Numbered from the stretch's first letter, positions 53,586 through 63,102 are shown. The stretch: 64,000 nt of DNA from Halomonas socia (GCF_010977575.1 NZ_CP048812.1:1798001-1862000), one strand, 5' to 3'. The notes: generated by a model from the letters alone, not told the origin. Translations and numbers: made by a program.

Positions 53586-55295
53586 ATGAACAGTACATGG
53601 CCTATGCCGCCGGTGGCGGCTCCCCTCGACGATCCACGCTACTACCTGGCGAATTTCCGCTGCGTGCTGGACTGGGTGGCGGCGCGCTACGACGACCTGC
53701 TGAGCGACGCCGAGCGCGCCTTTATCCACGGCGTTGCCGATCTGCCGACGCCTTCCCAGGCGCTGCTGGCGCGCATGGTGATGCGCCGCGGCGAGCATTT
53801 TCGCGTCGCGCGGCTGGCCTATGCCGAGATCGGTGACACCACCGTCGCCCTGGCGCCGCTGATCGCCGCCGGCTGGGTGGAGGAGGATCCGCTGCTGTCC
53901 CTCGACGCGCTGTTTCGCCACTGGCGCCTGGCCGAGCTGCGCACGGCGCTGGTTGACGAGATGCACGCCGCTGGGCTGCCCGCCGCGACCGGCAAGGCGC
54001 GGCTGCGCGAGGCGTTGGCCGCACGGCTGAGTGAGCCGCGCCGGCTCAGCGAGTGGTGGCCCGCGGCGCCGGACCGCATCGTGCGAATCACCTGCATGGC
54101 CCACTGCGAGCGGCTGCGGCTGATGTTCTTCGGCAACCTGCGCCAGGACTGGGCCGACTTCGTGCTCGCCGAACTCGGCATGCAGCGCTACGAGCGGGTA
54201 CCGCTGGACCCTGCTTCACGCGCCTTCCGGCGGCGTGCCGAGGTCGACGCCTATCTACATCTGCATCGCCTGCGCGAGCGCCTCGAGGCCGGCGAGGCCG
54301 CCGAAGCGCTGTGGCCCGAGGCGGTATCAAGCGCTACGAATGACGTCTGGAACAGCCCCTGGATGGCCACGCGGCGCGCCCGGCTGCTGTTTCAGCTGGG
54401 GCGTGAGGCGGAGCGCCACGCCAACCCTGAGCTGGCCCTCAAGGCCTACGCCGCGGCGAGCGGCGACCCTGGCGGCGGCGGTGAGGCGCGCATTCGTCGC
54501 CTGCGGCTGCTGGAGCGACGCGGTGCCTGGCGCGAGGCGCTGAGCCTGGCCGAGGCGCAGCCGCCGCTCAGCGAGGCCGAAGGCCAGGCCCTGGCGCGAC
54601 TGCAGCCGCGCCTGCGCCGACGGCTGGGGCTGGCCTGTGACCCAGCGCCGCCGGCGCCTGCCATCGAGCACTGGACGCTGACGCTGCCAGGCCCCGCCGC
54701 CGGCGTGGAGGGCGCCGTGCGCGACCACCTGCAAGGCCCGGATGCGCCGGTCCACTACGTCGAGAATACGTTGATCGGCGGGCTTTTCGGGCTGCTGTGC
54801 TGGGAGGCGATCTTCGCCCCGCTGCCCGGCGCCTTCTTTCACCCCTTCCAGCGCGGGCCGGCCGACCTGCGTCGCGAGGATTTCGTCAGCCGGCGTCGCG
54901 AGCGTTTCGCGGCCTGCCTGGCACAGCTGCGCGACGGCCGCTATCGCGCCACTATTCGCCGCCACTGGCACGCCAAGCACGGCCTGGCGTCACCCTTCGT
55001 CGACTGGCAGGCGCTCGAAGAGACGCTGCTGGAGCGCGCCCTGGCGTGGCTGCCGGCGGCGCACCTGGCGCGGCTGTTCGAGCGTCTGCTGCTGGATATC
55101 GGCGCCAACCGTGCCGGCCTGCCGGACCTGATCCAGTTCCTGCCCGAGGCGACCCAGGGCCCGCGCTACCGGCTGATCGAGGTCAAGGGTCCCGGCGATC
55201 GGCTGCAGGACAATCAGCGTCGCTGGTTGGCCTACTTCCATGCCCACGACATACCCGCGGTGGTGTGCCAGGTGCGCTGGCGGGAGGCGCCGTGA
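53586..55295 (+). CDS. FAN1-type structure-specific nuclease, VRR-NUC domain
   Basis: A 569-residue protein resembling bacterial FAN1. The N-terminal part has the FAN1 pattern (PDDPRYYLANF-like opening, LPTPSQALLARMVMRRGEHFR, LAYAEIG). A helical TPR-like middle follows, and the last ~80 residues are a VRR-NUC nuclease with active-site Asp, Glu and Lys (AGLPDLIQF, RLIEVKGPGDRLQDNQRRW). FAN1 cuts DNA flaps in interstrand cross-link repair. Its stop overlaps the start of a nuclease-helicase (GTGA), so they are co-translated and likely act on the same lesion. Confidence 0.87.
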   Translation: MNSTWPMPPVAAPLDDPRYYLANFRCVLDWVAARYDDLLSDAERAFIHGVADLPTPSQALLARMVMRRGEHFRVARLAYAEIGDTTVALAPLIAAGWVEEDPLLSLDALFRHWRLAELRTALVDEMHAAGLPAATGKARLREALAARLSEPRRLSEWWPAAPDRIVRITCMAHCERLRLMFFGNLRQDWADFVLAELGMQRYERVPLDPASRAFRRRAEVDAYLHLHRLRERLEAGEAAEALWPEAVSSATNDVWNSPWMATRRARLLFQLGREAERHANPELALKAYAAASGDPGGGGEARIRRLRLLERRGAWREALSLAEAQPPLSEAEGQALARLQPRLRRRLGLACDPAPPAPAIEHWTLTLPGPAAGVEGAVRDHLQGPDAPVHYVENTLIGGLFGLLCWEAIFAPLPGAFFHPFQRGPADLRREDFVSRRRERFAACLAQLRDGRYRATIRRHWHAKHGLASPFVDWQALEETLLERALAWLPAAHLARLFERLLLDIGANRAGLPDLIQFLPEATQGPRYRLIEVKGPGDRLQDNQRRWLAYFHAHDIPAVVCQVRWREAP

Positions 55296-57663
55296 ACGAG
55301 CTGCCGGCGGCACAACCCTGCTACCGGGTGGCGGTCAGGGCGCTGTGCGACTTTACCGCCCGGGCCGGCGACCTGGATCACCGCTTCACGCCGTCGCCCA
55401 CCGCCCAGCAGGGCATCGAAGGACACCAGCTGATCGCCGAGCGACGCGGGGTGGGCTACGAGAGCGAACTGAGCCTGCGCGGCGAGATGGTGGTGGCTGG
55501 GGCACGGCTGGTGGTGAGCGGGCGCGCCGACGGCTTCGATCCCGCTGCCCGACGCCTCGAGGAGGTCAAGACCCACCGCGGCAGCCTGGCGCGAATGGGG
55601 GCCAATCAGCGCGCCCTGCACTGGGCTCAGGCCAAGGTTTACGGCGCCCTGCTGTGTCGCGCCCGCCAGCTCGAGCGGGTCGAGCTGGCGCTGGTCTACC
55701 TGGAGATCGGCTCGGGGCAGGAGACCCGACTTACCGAGCAGGCCACGGCCAGCGAGCTGGAAGCCTTCTTCGCCGACCAGTGCCAGCGTTTCCTGGCCTG
55801 GGCCGAGCAGGAAGCCGCGCATCGCCGCCGCCGCGATACCGCCCTGTCCACGCTGCGCTTCCCTCATACCGACTTCCGCCGCGGTCAGCGCGAGCTGGCC
55901 GAGGCGGTCTACAAGACCGCCGCTACCGGTCGCCAGCTGCTGCTGCAGGCCCCCACCGGGATCGGCAAGACGCTGGGTACGCTGTTTCCGATGCTCGCCG
56001 CCATGCCCCGCCAGGGGCTCGACCGAGTGTTCTTCCTGACCATGAAGACGCCGGGGCGGCGCCTGGCGCTCGAGGCGCTGCGCACCCTGGGCGTCGCGGC
56101 TGCGCCCGAGCCGGGGGTCGCCAGCGTGCCGCTACGCGTGCTGGAACTGGTGGCCCGCGACACCGCTTGCGAGCACCCTGGCAAGGCCTGCCACGGTGAC
56201 GCCTGCCCGCTGGCGCGCGGTTTCTACGATCGCCTGCCGGCGGCGCGTCAGGCGGCGGTGGATTGCGGCAGCGTGCTCGACCGGCCGACCCTGCGCGAAC
56301 TGGCGCTGGCGCACGATATCTGTCCCTACTACCTGGGCCAGGAACTGGTGCGCTGGTGCGACCTGACGGTGGGCGACGTCAACCACTACTTCGATACCAG
56401 CGCGCTGCTGTTCGCCGCCACCCAGGCTCAGGAGTGGCGGGTCGCGGTGCTGGTCGACGAGGCCCACAACCTGGTGGAGCGGGCCCGCGGCATGTACAGC
56501 GCCAGTCTCGACCAGCAGCGCTGCAACGCCGTGCAGCGACGCGCACCGCCAGCGCTGGCGCGGCCACTGGGCCGGGTGGTGCGGCAGTGGCGTGAGCTGC
56601 TGGCCGCCGAGTCGGCCGCCGATGATGAGGCGCCCCGGCTGCTGGAGGCGCTGCCGGCGGGCCTGATACTGGCCCTGCAGCAGGCGGTCTCGGCGGTGGG
56701 TGACTACCTTGCCGAGCACCCCAGCGGCGAGGTCGACGAGCTGCAGGCGTTCCTGTTCGAGGCGCTGGCGCTGTGCCGGCTGGCGGAGTCGTTCGCCGAC
56801 CACTCGATCTGCTCCCTGACCCGCCGCGCTCGCGGTCGCGCGACCCTGACGCTGCGCAACCTGATACCCGCCGACTTCCTGGCGCCGCGGCTGGCCGCCA
56901 GCCACACCACGGTGCTTTTTTCGGCCACCTTGAGCCCCGCCGACTACTATCGCGACCTGCTGGGACTGGCCGATGAGGCGGTGTGGTGGGAGGTCGCCTC
57001 GCCGTTCGACAGCACGCAGCTGGAAGTGCGCTTGGCGCGGCATCTCTCGACCCGCTGGCGCGATCGTGAGCACTCGCTGGATGGTTTGGTGGCGGTGATC
57101 GCCGACCAGTACCGCCGCGCACCGGGCAACTACCTGGCGTTCTTCAGCAGTTTTGCCTACCTCGACGCAGCGCAGACGCGTCTGGCCCGCGAGCATCCCG
57201 ATATCCCCACCCGCTGCCAGCAGCGCGGCATGGATGAGGCGGCGCGCCAGACCTTCGTCGACGACTTCGTGGCCGGCGGGCGGGGGATCGGTTTCGCGGC
57301 GCTGGGGGGGCCTTCGCCGAAGGCATCGACCTGCCCGGGGAGCGCTTGGTGGGGGCCTTTATCGCCACTCTGGGCATGCCGCCCATCGGCCCGGACAACG
57401 AGATACTCAAGGCGCGACTGGAGACGCGCTTCGGTCGCGGTTTCGACTACGCCTACCGCTATCCCGGCCTGACCAAGGTGGTACAGGCCGCCGGCCGGGT
57501 GATTCGCGGCCCCGAGGATCGCGGCGTGGTGGTGCTGCTCGACGACCGCTTCGGCGAGGCCGACAACCTGGCACTGCTGCCGGCCTGGTGGCGGTTGTCA
57601 GGGGCGCCGGCTATGACGAGGCCGGTGACAGTGATGAGCGACGGCCAGAAGCGGTGGGCATGA
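55292..57663 (+). CDS. XPD/DinG-type helicase with N-terminal PD-(D/E)XK nuclease, frameshifted
   Basis: A fused nuclease-helicase of about 790 residues. An N-terminal PD-(D/E)XK domain (VVSGRADGFDPAARRLEEVKTHRG) precedes Walker A QAPTGIGKT near residue 220, an iron-sulfur cysteine set near 291-306 (CEHPGKACHGDACP, plus CPYY later), and DEAH (LVDEAHNLVERARG) near 390. The frame breaks at a G7 run 57304-57310: before it GIGFAALGG, after it LPGERLVGAF-type helicase motifs and QAAGRVIRG in another frame. One extra G restores the protein. Start is GTG 55292, overlapping the FAN1 stop. It likely unwinds DNA for repair with FAN1. Confidence 0.84.
57304..57310. other. Frameshift point in the nuclease-helicase gene (G7 run)
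   Basis: Seven G where eight would join the two frames (AALGG then AFAEGIDLPGERLVG). Confidence 0.82.
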
Positions 57664-57745
57664 CGTTGCATGACGGCTCCGCCAGTGAGATCGGGCAGAG
57701 CTTCAGTATAGACGCCGGCGCGGTGCAAGTTGGACGCAGGGCCGG

Positions 57746-59569
57746 TTAATGCTCGTCATGCTGCGAGGGGGCGCCGCGAGTGGGCGTGGCGATATCCTCG
57801 TCGGCCTCGTAGAGCGCCTCGAGCTCGCGGGCGGCTTCCTGGACGGTCTGGATCTGTTGTCTCTCGTTGCCGAATACCTCGAGCTGGCGTAGCAGGGTGC
57901 GCTCGTCGTGCTCACGGAAGGTATCCACGGTGTGCTGGGCCTGATCCGCGGGCAGACCCAGCTCGATCAGCAGTTCGCGGGTCAGTTCCAGGCTGGCCGG
58001 CAGCATCTCGCGGATCAGCCGGTGGATACCGGCGCGCATCAGACGGTGGGCGTGATAGCGATTGCGCGCGCGGGCGTAGAGGCGCAAGTGCGGGAACTGG
58101 CGTCGCACCCGCTCGGCGATGCGCATCGAGGCCTCGATATCACCCACCGCAATCACCATGATCCGTGCCTTGTCGGCGCCGGCGGCGCGCAGCAGGTCGC
58201 TGCGCGAGGCGTCGCCAAAATACACCTTGTTGCCGTAGCGACGCACGAAGTCGACCTGGTCGGCGTTGATGTCGAGCACCGTATAGGGAATCTTCAGGCC
58301 CTGCAGTACGCGGCCCATGATCTGGCCGAAGCGCCCGAAGCCGGCAATGATCACCCGCGGCGAGTCGTCGCGGGGGCTATCGTAGCCGGGGCGCGGCCGG
58401 GCGGCATCGAAGCGCGGTCGAACCCAGCGCACATGCAGCAGAAACAGCAGCGGCGTGGTGGCCATCGACAGCGAGATCACCAGGATCAGCAGCTGTACCA
58501 GCTCGGCATCGACCAGCGCCGTGGCGGCCGCGGCCGTCAGCAGCACGAAGGCGAACTCGCCGCCCTGGGAGAGCAACACGCCGAGGCTGCTGGCCTCCTT
58601 CCAGGAAGCGCCGTAGAGCCTTGCCGCGACGAGCACACTGCTGCCCTTGAGCAGCAGCAGGCCCAGGGTCAGGCCGAGGATGGTCAGCGGCTGCTCGGCG
58701 AGCAGGCCGATCTGCGCCATCATGCCCACTGCCATGAAGAACAGCCCCAGCAGCAGGCCGCGGTAGGGCTCGATATCGGCCTCGATGTTGTGGCGATACT
58801 CGGAGTCGGCGAGCAGCACGCCGGCGATGAAGGCGCCCAGCGCCATGGACAGCCCGGCCAGCTCCATCAGCAGGGCGGCGCCGATCACCACCAGCAGGGT
58901 GGTGCCAGCAAACACCTCGCGGCTGGCGGTGCCGGCGGCCATGCGAAACAGCGGCCGCAACAGCAGGCGGCCGCCGACGATCAGCACCACGAAGGCGGCG
59001 ATGGCAAATGCTACTTCGCGCAGCAGTGGGGCGGCACCATCGGCCAGCAGCGACCCCGCGGCGAGGATCGGAATCGCCGCCAGCACCGGGATCGCCGCCA
59101 GATCCTGGAACAGCAGCAGGGCGAAGGCGTTGCGGCCGTGGCGGGTCTGCAGCTCCTTGCGCTCGCCGAGCAGCTGCAGCACCAGCGGCGTGGAGCACAG
59201 CCCCAGGCTGAACCCCACCACCAGCGCGGCGACGGGTGCCAGTCCCAGCCACCAGCCGCCCAACGACAGCGCCATGCTGGTCACCGCGACCTGCAGGCTG
59301 CCGAAACCGAATACCGCATGGCGCATTACCTTGAGGCGTGCCGGCTTGAGTTCCAGGCCGATCACGAACAGCAGCAGCACGATGCCTACCTGGGAAAACT
59401 GCAGTACGCCTTCGGCGTCGGGTACCAGCGCCAGCACCGAAGGGCCGATCACCACCCCGGCGGCCAGGTAGCCGAGCACTTCACCGAGGCCGAGGCGCTT
59501 GCATAGCGGCACGATCAGTACCGCGGCAGCGAGGAAGATCAGGGTGTTGTAGAGCAGGTCGGTGGCCAA
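57746..59569 (-). CDS. CPA2-type K+/H+ antiporter with RCK domain (KefB/KefC-like)
   Basis: A 607-residue protein: an N-terminal membrane part of about twelve helices (GEVLGYLAAGVVIGPSVLAL, VIGLELKP, LLLFQDLAAIPVLAAIP) and a C-terminal RCK/TrkA-N domain (RVIIAGFGRFGQIMGRVLQG, YGDASRSDLLRAAGADKA-like). It exports K+ and, in KefB/C, is gated by glutathione adducts. A glutathione-gated role would fit a genome that also makes glutathione-formaldehyde adducts, but gating residues cannot be verified here. Confidence 0.86.
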   Translation of the reverse strand: MATDLLYNTLIFLAAAVLIVPLCKRLGLGEVLGYLAAGVVIGPSVLALVPDAEGVLQFSQVGIVLLLFVIGLELKPARLKVMRHAVFGFGSLQVAVTSMALSLGGWWLGLAPVAALVVGFSLGLCSTPLVLQLLGERKELQTRHGRNAFALLLFQDLAAIPVLAAIPILAAGSLLADGAAPLLREVAFAIAAFVVLIVGGRLLLRPLFRMAAGTASREVFAGTTLLVVIGAALLMELAGLSMALGAFIAGVLLADSEYRHNIEADIEPYRGLLLGLFFMAVGMMAQIGLLAEQPLTILGLTLGLLLLKGSSVLVAARLYGASWKEASSLGVLLSQGGEFAFVLLTAAAATALVDAELVQLLILVISLSMATTPLLFLLHVRWVRPRFDAARPRPGYDSPRDDSPRVIIAGFGRFGQIMGRVLQGLKIPYTVLDINADQVDFVRRYGNKVYFGDASRSDLLRAAGADKARIMVIAVGDIEASMRIAERVRRQFPHLRLYARARNRYHAHRLMRAGIHRLIREMLPASLELTRELLIELGLPADQAQHTVDTFREHDERTLLRQLEVFGNERQQIQTVQEAARELEALYEADEDIATPTRGAPSQHDEH

Positions 59570-59721
59570 GGTAGCATCCGTTCAGCGGTAAGCAGGCAGA
59601 GGCTGCCATGATAACCCGCCAGGGCCGGGCCGACAGGCGGTGTTGTCGCGGCTGTGCAATTTGGCTCGACTATGCTTACCATGCACGGGGTAGCCCGTTG
59701 AACTGCAAAGGAGAGTGCACT

Positions 59722-59901
59722 ATGGGAATCGAAGTCGGCGGCTTGTTGGGCCTGATCTGGCTGATCATCGTGATATGGGCCGTGGTCAAGGTGGCCAAGA
59801 GCTCGGCGGGGCCGGTGGCCAAGCTGCTATGGATCCTGATCCTGCTGTTCTTCCCGCTGATCGGGTTGATCGTCTGGCTGCTGCTGGGGCCGAAAGGGTA
59901 G
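59722..59901 (+). CDS. PLDc_N-type small membrane protein
   Basis: A 59-residue protein with two transmembrane helices (LLGLIWLIIVIWAVVKVAK and LLWILILLFFPLIGLIVWLLLG) and the PLDc_N pattern ending GPKG. ATG 59722 has AAGGAG upstream. Related domains occur in cardiolipin synthases and antibiotic-resistance proteins; a free-standing short form has no known role. Confidence 0.75.
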   Translation: MGIEVGGLLGLIWLIIVIWAVVKVAKSSAGPVAKLLWILILLFFPLIGLIVWLLLGPKG

Positions 59902-59929
59902 CGCTCAGTGTCGTGAGAGGCAGGACGCC

Positions 59930-61365
59930 CTAGGTGGCGCTCTTCGCCGATACGACACGATTCTTGCCGGCCCGCTTGGCCTGGTACATGGCATCGTCGG
60001 CCAGCTCGATCAGCTGACGATGCCCCATTCCAGGGTGCCAGCGAGCGACGCCGATACTGATCGTGATACGGCCTGCCTGAGAGGGACAGGACGTTCGGGC
60101 GATGTCGTTGCACAATCGCTCTGCCATCTTGAGTGCTTGCTCTGGCGTGACCTGCGAGATGATGACCATGAACTCCTCCCCGCCCCAACGTCCCCAGCTA
60201 TCCTGCTGACGCAGCCGTCTTTTTATCAGGCCAGCGACGTGCACGATGACGTCGTCTCCGACGCTGTGGCCATGCTGATCGTTGATCGACTTGAAATCGT
60301 CGATATCCATCAACAGCAGGAACAGAGGGTCGCCGGCGTGGGCGCTCTGCGCAATGGCCTCGGAGAGGGCGGTATCCAGTCGATAGCGATTCCAGCAGCC
60401 GGTCAGTGGATCGCGATGGGCGAGCCGTTTCCAGCGATCATTGGTGCTGATCAGCTTGCGGTTGGCGTGCATGATGTCGATGACCGCTAGCGCAACCCCG
60501 ATGTCGTCGGCAAGGTCCTGGGCGATGTGGGCTTCGATTGCCAGCCAGCCGGCATGATGGCTGATAGTGTCACTTTCAGGGCAGTGGCTCGGTTCATGCG
60601 GCCTGAAGAGCACGAGCCAGCCAATCGTTACCTTGTTGACGGTCATGCGTACGGCAAGCAAATCGCCGTATCGTGAGCGGGGTAGCGTCGCCGACAGGCT
60701 GGCGGGCAGCTCGCTGAAGGTGATGGTACGTCGAGTCCGCCGCATGGCAGCCAGAGCTGATTTCAGCTGCGACAGCGCCCCTGCCGGCGGCGTAATTCCC
60801 CTCACCACTTGCCTGTCATTCAGCAGCAGGGCGACGCCCTGGGCATGCATCAGTGATAGCCAGTGATCGCCGTGGCGCCTGACCAGCTCATTGGCATCAC
60901 GCATCTGGCGTATTTCGTTGACGATTAGGCGCCGCTTGGTCTTTAGCTGTTCGCGGTGGTGCTCGTAGCGCAGCGACTTCAGGTAGCGCAAGCGTTGGCC
61001 GGCGATATTCAGCATCAAGGACAACAGCTGTCGTGTCGCAGCTGCCAGGTCGCCCGTATGGCATCGCACGTATCCCCAGTGTGGTGAGTCTGTCGGGAGT
61101 AGCAGGGGGGCGACCACGGCGTTCTCGAAGGGGGATGGAGGGGGGAATCCAGAGGCGACGCCAAGTGATGAATGAGGTGGGCTTTGCCATCCGGGTGGTA
61201 GCGATATAGTGCCACCGGGTGCTGCCCGGTAAGCCTGAAGAGCAGATCGCCCAGGCGCTGGAGAATGGCATCCTGGTCGGTTGCCATGCCGAGCCATGTC
61301 AGTTCCGGGAGCAGAGTCGCCAGATCATGAAGGCGAGGCTGAGAGAGTAAAGGGTCTACACTCAT
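59930..61365 (-). CDS. Diguanylate cyclase with N-terminal GAF-like sensor, frameshifted
   Basis: About 478 residues in total. The C-terminal GGDEF domain has DIDDFKSINDQHGHSVGDDV and the active site GGEEF (WGRWGGEEFMVI), with an inhibitory RxxD (RQQD) five residues before it, so product inhibition is likely. The N-terminal part is probably a GAF-like sensor (LTGQHPVALYRYHPDGKA, VVAPLLLPTDSPHWGYVRCHTGD). The frame breaks at a G6 run, 61140-61145; one extra base joins SPLDSP with PSPFENAVVAP. ATG 61365 (MSVDPLL) has GAGAGGGG upstream. It is divergent from the XRE-type regulator and shares its operator region. Confidence 0.83.
61140..61145. other. Frameshift point in the GGDEF gene (G6 run)
   Basis: Six G where seven would join the sensor and GGDEF frames. 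Confidence 0.78.
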
Positions 61366-61487
61366 GTCCATCCCCTCTCGGCGTGCTGCGAAACGTCGGC
61401 TAACGCGAGCATTGTTCGTCCCACCCTTGCGCCAGGCCTGCACCGCGATCGCATGTGTCTCGGATACAGCTGGTGGATTAAACCACT

Positions 61488-61496
61488 AGTTTAACC
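61488..61496. promoter_or_regulatory. Candidate half-site for the XRE-type regulator
   Basis: AGTTTAACC, one mismatch from AGTTGAACC in the palindrome 24 bp to the right. It lies inside an imperfect TTAAAC-TAGTTTAA inverted repeat. Confidence 0.45.
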
Positions 61497-61511
61497 ATCG
61501 ATTGCATTTTA

Positions 61512-61529
61512 GTTCAACTCGAGTTGAAC
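61512..61529. promoter_or_regulatory. Perfect 18-bp palindromic operator
   Basis: GTTCAACTC (61512-61520) followed by its exact reverse complement GAGTTGAAC (61521-61529), ending 2 nt before ATG 61532. Binding there would block translation or transcription of the regulator gene, as in autorepression; it may also control the divergent GGDEF gene. Confidence 0.65.
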
Positions 61530-61531
61530 CA

Positions 61532-61951
61532 ATGCTTCACATTCGCGGCATGGATGAAAAAAGATTGTTTGCCGAGCGGTTGAAGCAGGCCATGCGGGAG
61601 GCGGGGTATGATCCCAGGCCTTCGGTACTGGAGCGCGAGTTCAATCTGCGTTTCTGGGGAAAGCCCATCACCTTTCAGGGCGTGCGTCGCTGGCTGCGCG
61701 GTGAGTCCCTGCCTAGCCAGGACAAGCTGATGGTGCTGGCCCAATGGCTGAAAGTGGAGCCGCAGCAGTTACGTTATGGGGCAGCGGACGACCAGGGCGT
61801 GGGTGAGCCGCCGGCTGCCTGGAGAGCCGAAATGAGTGATGAGGAAAGCGAGCTGTTGGACACCTATCGGGCGCTGCCGGAGCAGCAACGCGATACGCTC
61901 CGCGAGGTAGTGACCGCGTTGGCCGTGGCGTCCGGCGTCAAGCCACGCTGA
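61532..61951 (+). CDS. XRE/phage-repressor-like DNA-binding protein
   Basis: A 139-residue regulator. Residues ~5-80 (KRLFAERLKQAMREAGYDPRPSVLEREFNLRFWG, VRRWLRGESLPSQDKLMVLAQWL in parts) form a Cro/C1-type helix-turn-helix. The C-terminal part (SDEESELLDTYRALPEQQRDTLREVVTAL) looks like a dimerisation helix. Start ATG 61532 directly follows an 18-bp palindrome; an ATG at 61550 is the alternative. Ribosome-binding site is weak, possibly because the operator occupies it. Confidence 0.75.
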   Translation: MLHIRGMDEKRLFAERLKQAMREAGYDPRPSVLEREFNLRFWGKPITFQGVRRWLRGESLPSQDKLMVLAQWLKVEPQQLRYGAADDQGVGEPPAAWRAEMSDEESELLDTYRALPEQQRDTLREVVTALAVASGVKPR

Positions 61952-61992
61952 TCGGGGTACGGATGGCCCGGTGGCTAGCGTGGCGGTATCGA

Positions 61993-62103
61993 TCAGTCGG
62001 TCGAGGGCTTCCTGTAATGCCCGGGAATCTTGACGCGTTCGCCATTGGGGAACTGACGGACGTGGGTAGGAACATAGACGCGTTCGATGATGCTCTTGCT
62101 CAT
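61993..62103 (-). CDS. 36-residue conserved-looking small protein
   Basis: MSKSIIERVYVPTHVRQF at the start and PGHYRKPSTD at the end; 36 residues with an excellent AGGAGG 9 nt before the ATG (62101-62103). Basic, no membrane helix or signal. I do not recognise it, but the VPTHVRxFPNG-VxIPGHYR pattern looks like a designed small fold rather than noise. No obvious partner gene in the gap. Confidence 0.65.
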   Translation of the reverse strand: MSKSIIERVYVPTHVRQFPNGERVKIPGHYRKPSTD

Positions 62104-62172
62104 GGTGATATGGCCTCCTAACTCAGTCGTGCCCCTCGGTGAGGGCAGTGATCACGATGACTGATACCTCCG

Positions 62173-62637
62173 TTAGTCTGCGCCTGAAAGCGGCGATATT
62201 TCAATATCCGTTTGCGACGCTCGAGACGCATTCGCGATGGTCCAGGGCAGTACCTTATTGCGGGTCAGGGGGGCCAGCGGCAGGCCAAGCGCCTGGTGTG
62301 GCGTCACCCAGCGCAGCTCCGCGATTTCGGCGGCAGGTGTCACACAGCCTGCGATGTTGACCCTGAACAGGTGGGCTCGGATCTGCTGGCCTGGCTCATT
62401 CGCCGCGGGGGCTTGGTACTCCCCTACGTAGACGAGACGCCCTGGACGCTGCGCCAACTCCTCGTGAAGCTCACGTACTAGTGCCGCTGCTGCTGTCTCG
62501 CCGGGTTCGATCTTGCCGCCCGCTTGCATGAACGCCTGGGTATCGCGTTTACGCACCAGCAGCAGACGTCCTGCATCATCGACAATGATCGCAGCAGCGA
62601 TGTGCAGGGGTGGGGCAGAGTTGGTCGGAGGGTTCAC
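62173..62637 (-). CDS. NUDIX hydrolase
   Basis: A 154-residue NUDIX protein with the box GGKIEPGETAAAALVRELHEELA. It resembles small NUDIX enzymes with 8-oxo-dGTP or similar nucleotide substrates (AAIIVDDAGRLLLVRKRDTQAFMQAGG). Start is GTG 62637 with GGGGGA upstream; an ATG further up is not supported. Confidence 0.8.
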   Translation of the reverse strand: MNPPTNSAPPLHIAAAIIVDDAGRLLLVRKRDTQAFMQAGGKIEPGETAAAALVRELHEELAQRPGRLVYVGEYQAPAANEPGQQIRAHLFRVNIAGCVTPAAEIAELRWVTPHQALGLPLAPLTRNKVLPWTIANASRASQTDIEISPLSGAD

Positions 62638-62656
62638 TGAATCCCCCGAGAGTCGC

Positions 62657-62953
62657 TCAGTGCAGCGGCGAGGCATGGCGCATGAAACGTACCGGCGGGC
62701 GGTACTTGTCGCTGGGCGAGGCCTGACGCGAGGGCAGCACCCGCCAGCCACGCTCACTGGCCCACGCCTTGAGCGAGCGAAAATCGATCAGCGGGTTGGC
62801 ATTGCTGGTGTAGGGCGTGTCGGCGGGGAAGGCCAGCGCGATATAGGTGTAGTAGGCGGTGGCGCTTTCTCGCTCGTGGGCCGCCAGGGCGCGGTCCAGC
62901 GCTTGTTGCCACTGTCGGGAAACGTCCTGCTCGATTGCCAGAGGTGCGCTCAT
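62657..62953 (-). CDS. Small conserved protein next to nrdB, unknown
   Basis: A 98-residue soluble protein (SRQWQQALDRALAAHERESATAYY, FPADTPYTSNANPLIDFRSLKAWASERGWRVLPS in parts). Family not recognised. ATG 62953 has GGAGGG 8 nt upstream. It stands between the NUDIX gene and nrdB, same strand, but separated from nrdB by a hairpin. Confidence 0.65.
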   Translation of the reverse strand: MSAPLAIEQDVSRQWQQALDRALAAHERESATAYYTYIALAFPADTPYTSNANPLIDFRSLKAWASERGWRVLPSRQASPSDKYRPPVRFMRHASPLH

Positions 62954-63065
62954 GGCAGTGCCCTCCATTGGGGTGGTCGGCATCCGTTGTGCCTATCGCA
63001 TGCTGGATAGGGGCAGCAGACGGTCAGTCAGTCGTGGATCATCCTTGCGTAACCTGGTGCGAGGA

Positions 63066-63087
63066 CTGCCCTCCCGAGGGAGGGCAG
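63066..63087 (-). terminator. Hairpin after nrdB
   Basis: CTGCCCTCCC (63066-63075) and GGGAGGGCAG (63078-63087), perfect 10-bp stem, just past the nrdB stop on the minus strand. Weak T tract afterwards. Confidence 0.5.
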
Positions 63088-63102
63088 AGCATGGCGGTCG
63101 GT

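Noticed and set aside
55292-57663. Cas4-linked CRISPR adaptation or a defence system, suggested by the PD-(D/E)XK plus helicase fusion
   Set aside because: No cas genes or repeats nearby; pairing with FAN1 favours DNA repair.
57908-59506. A 532-residue His/Gln-rich frame antisense to the KefB-like gene
   Set aside because: GC-rich shadow frame; no domain, no ribosome-binding site, and the other strand is a clear antiporter.
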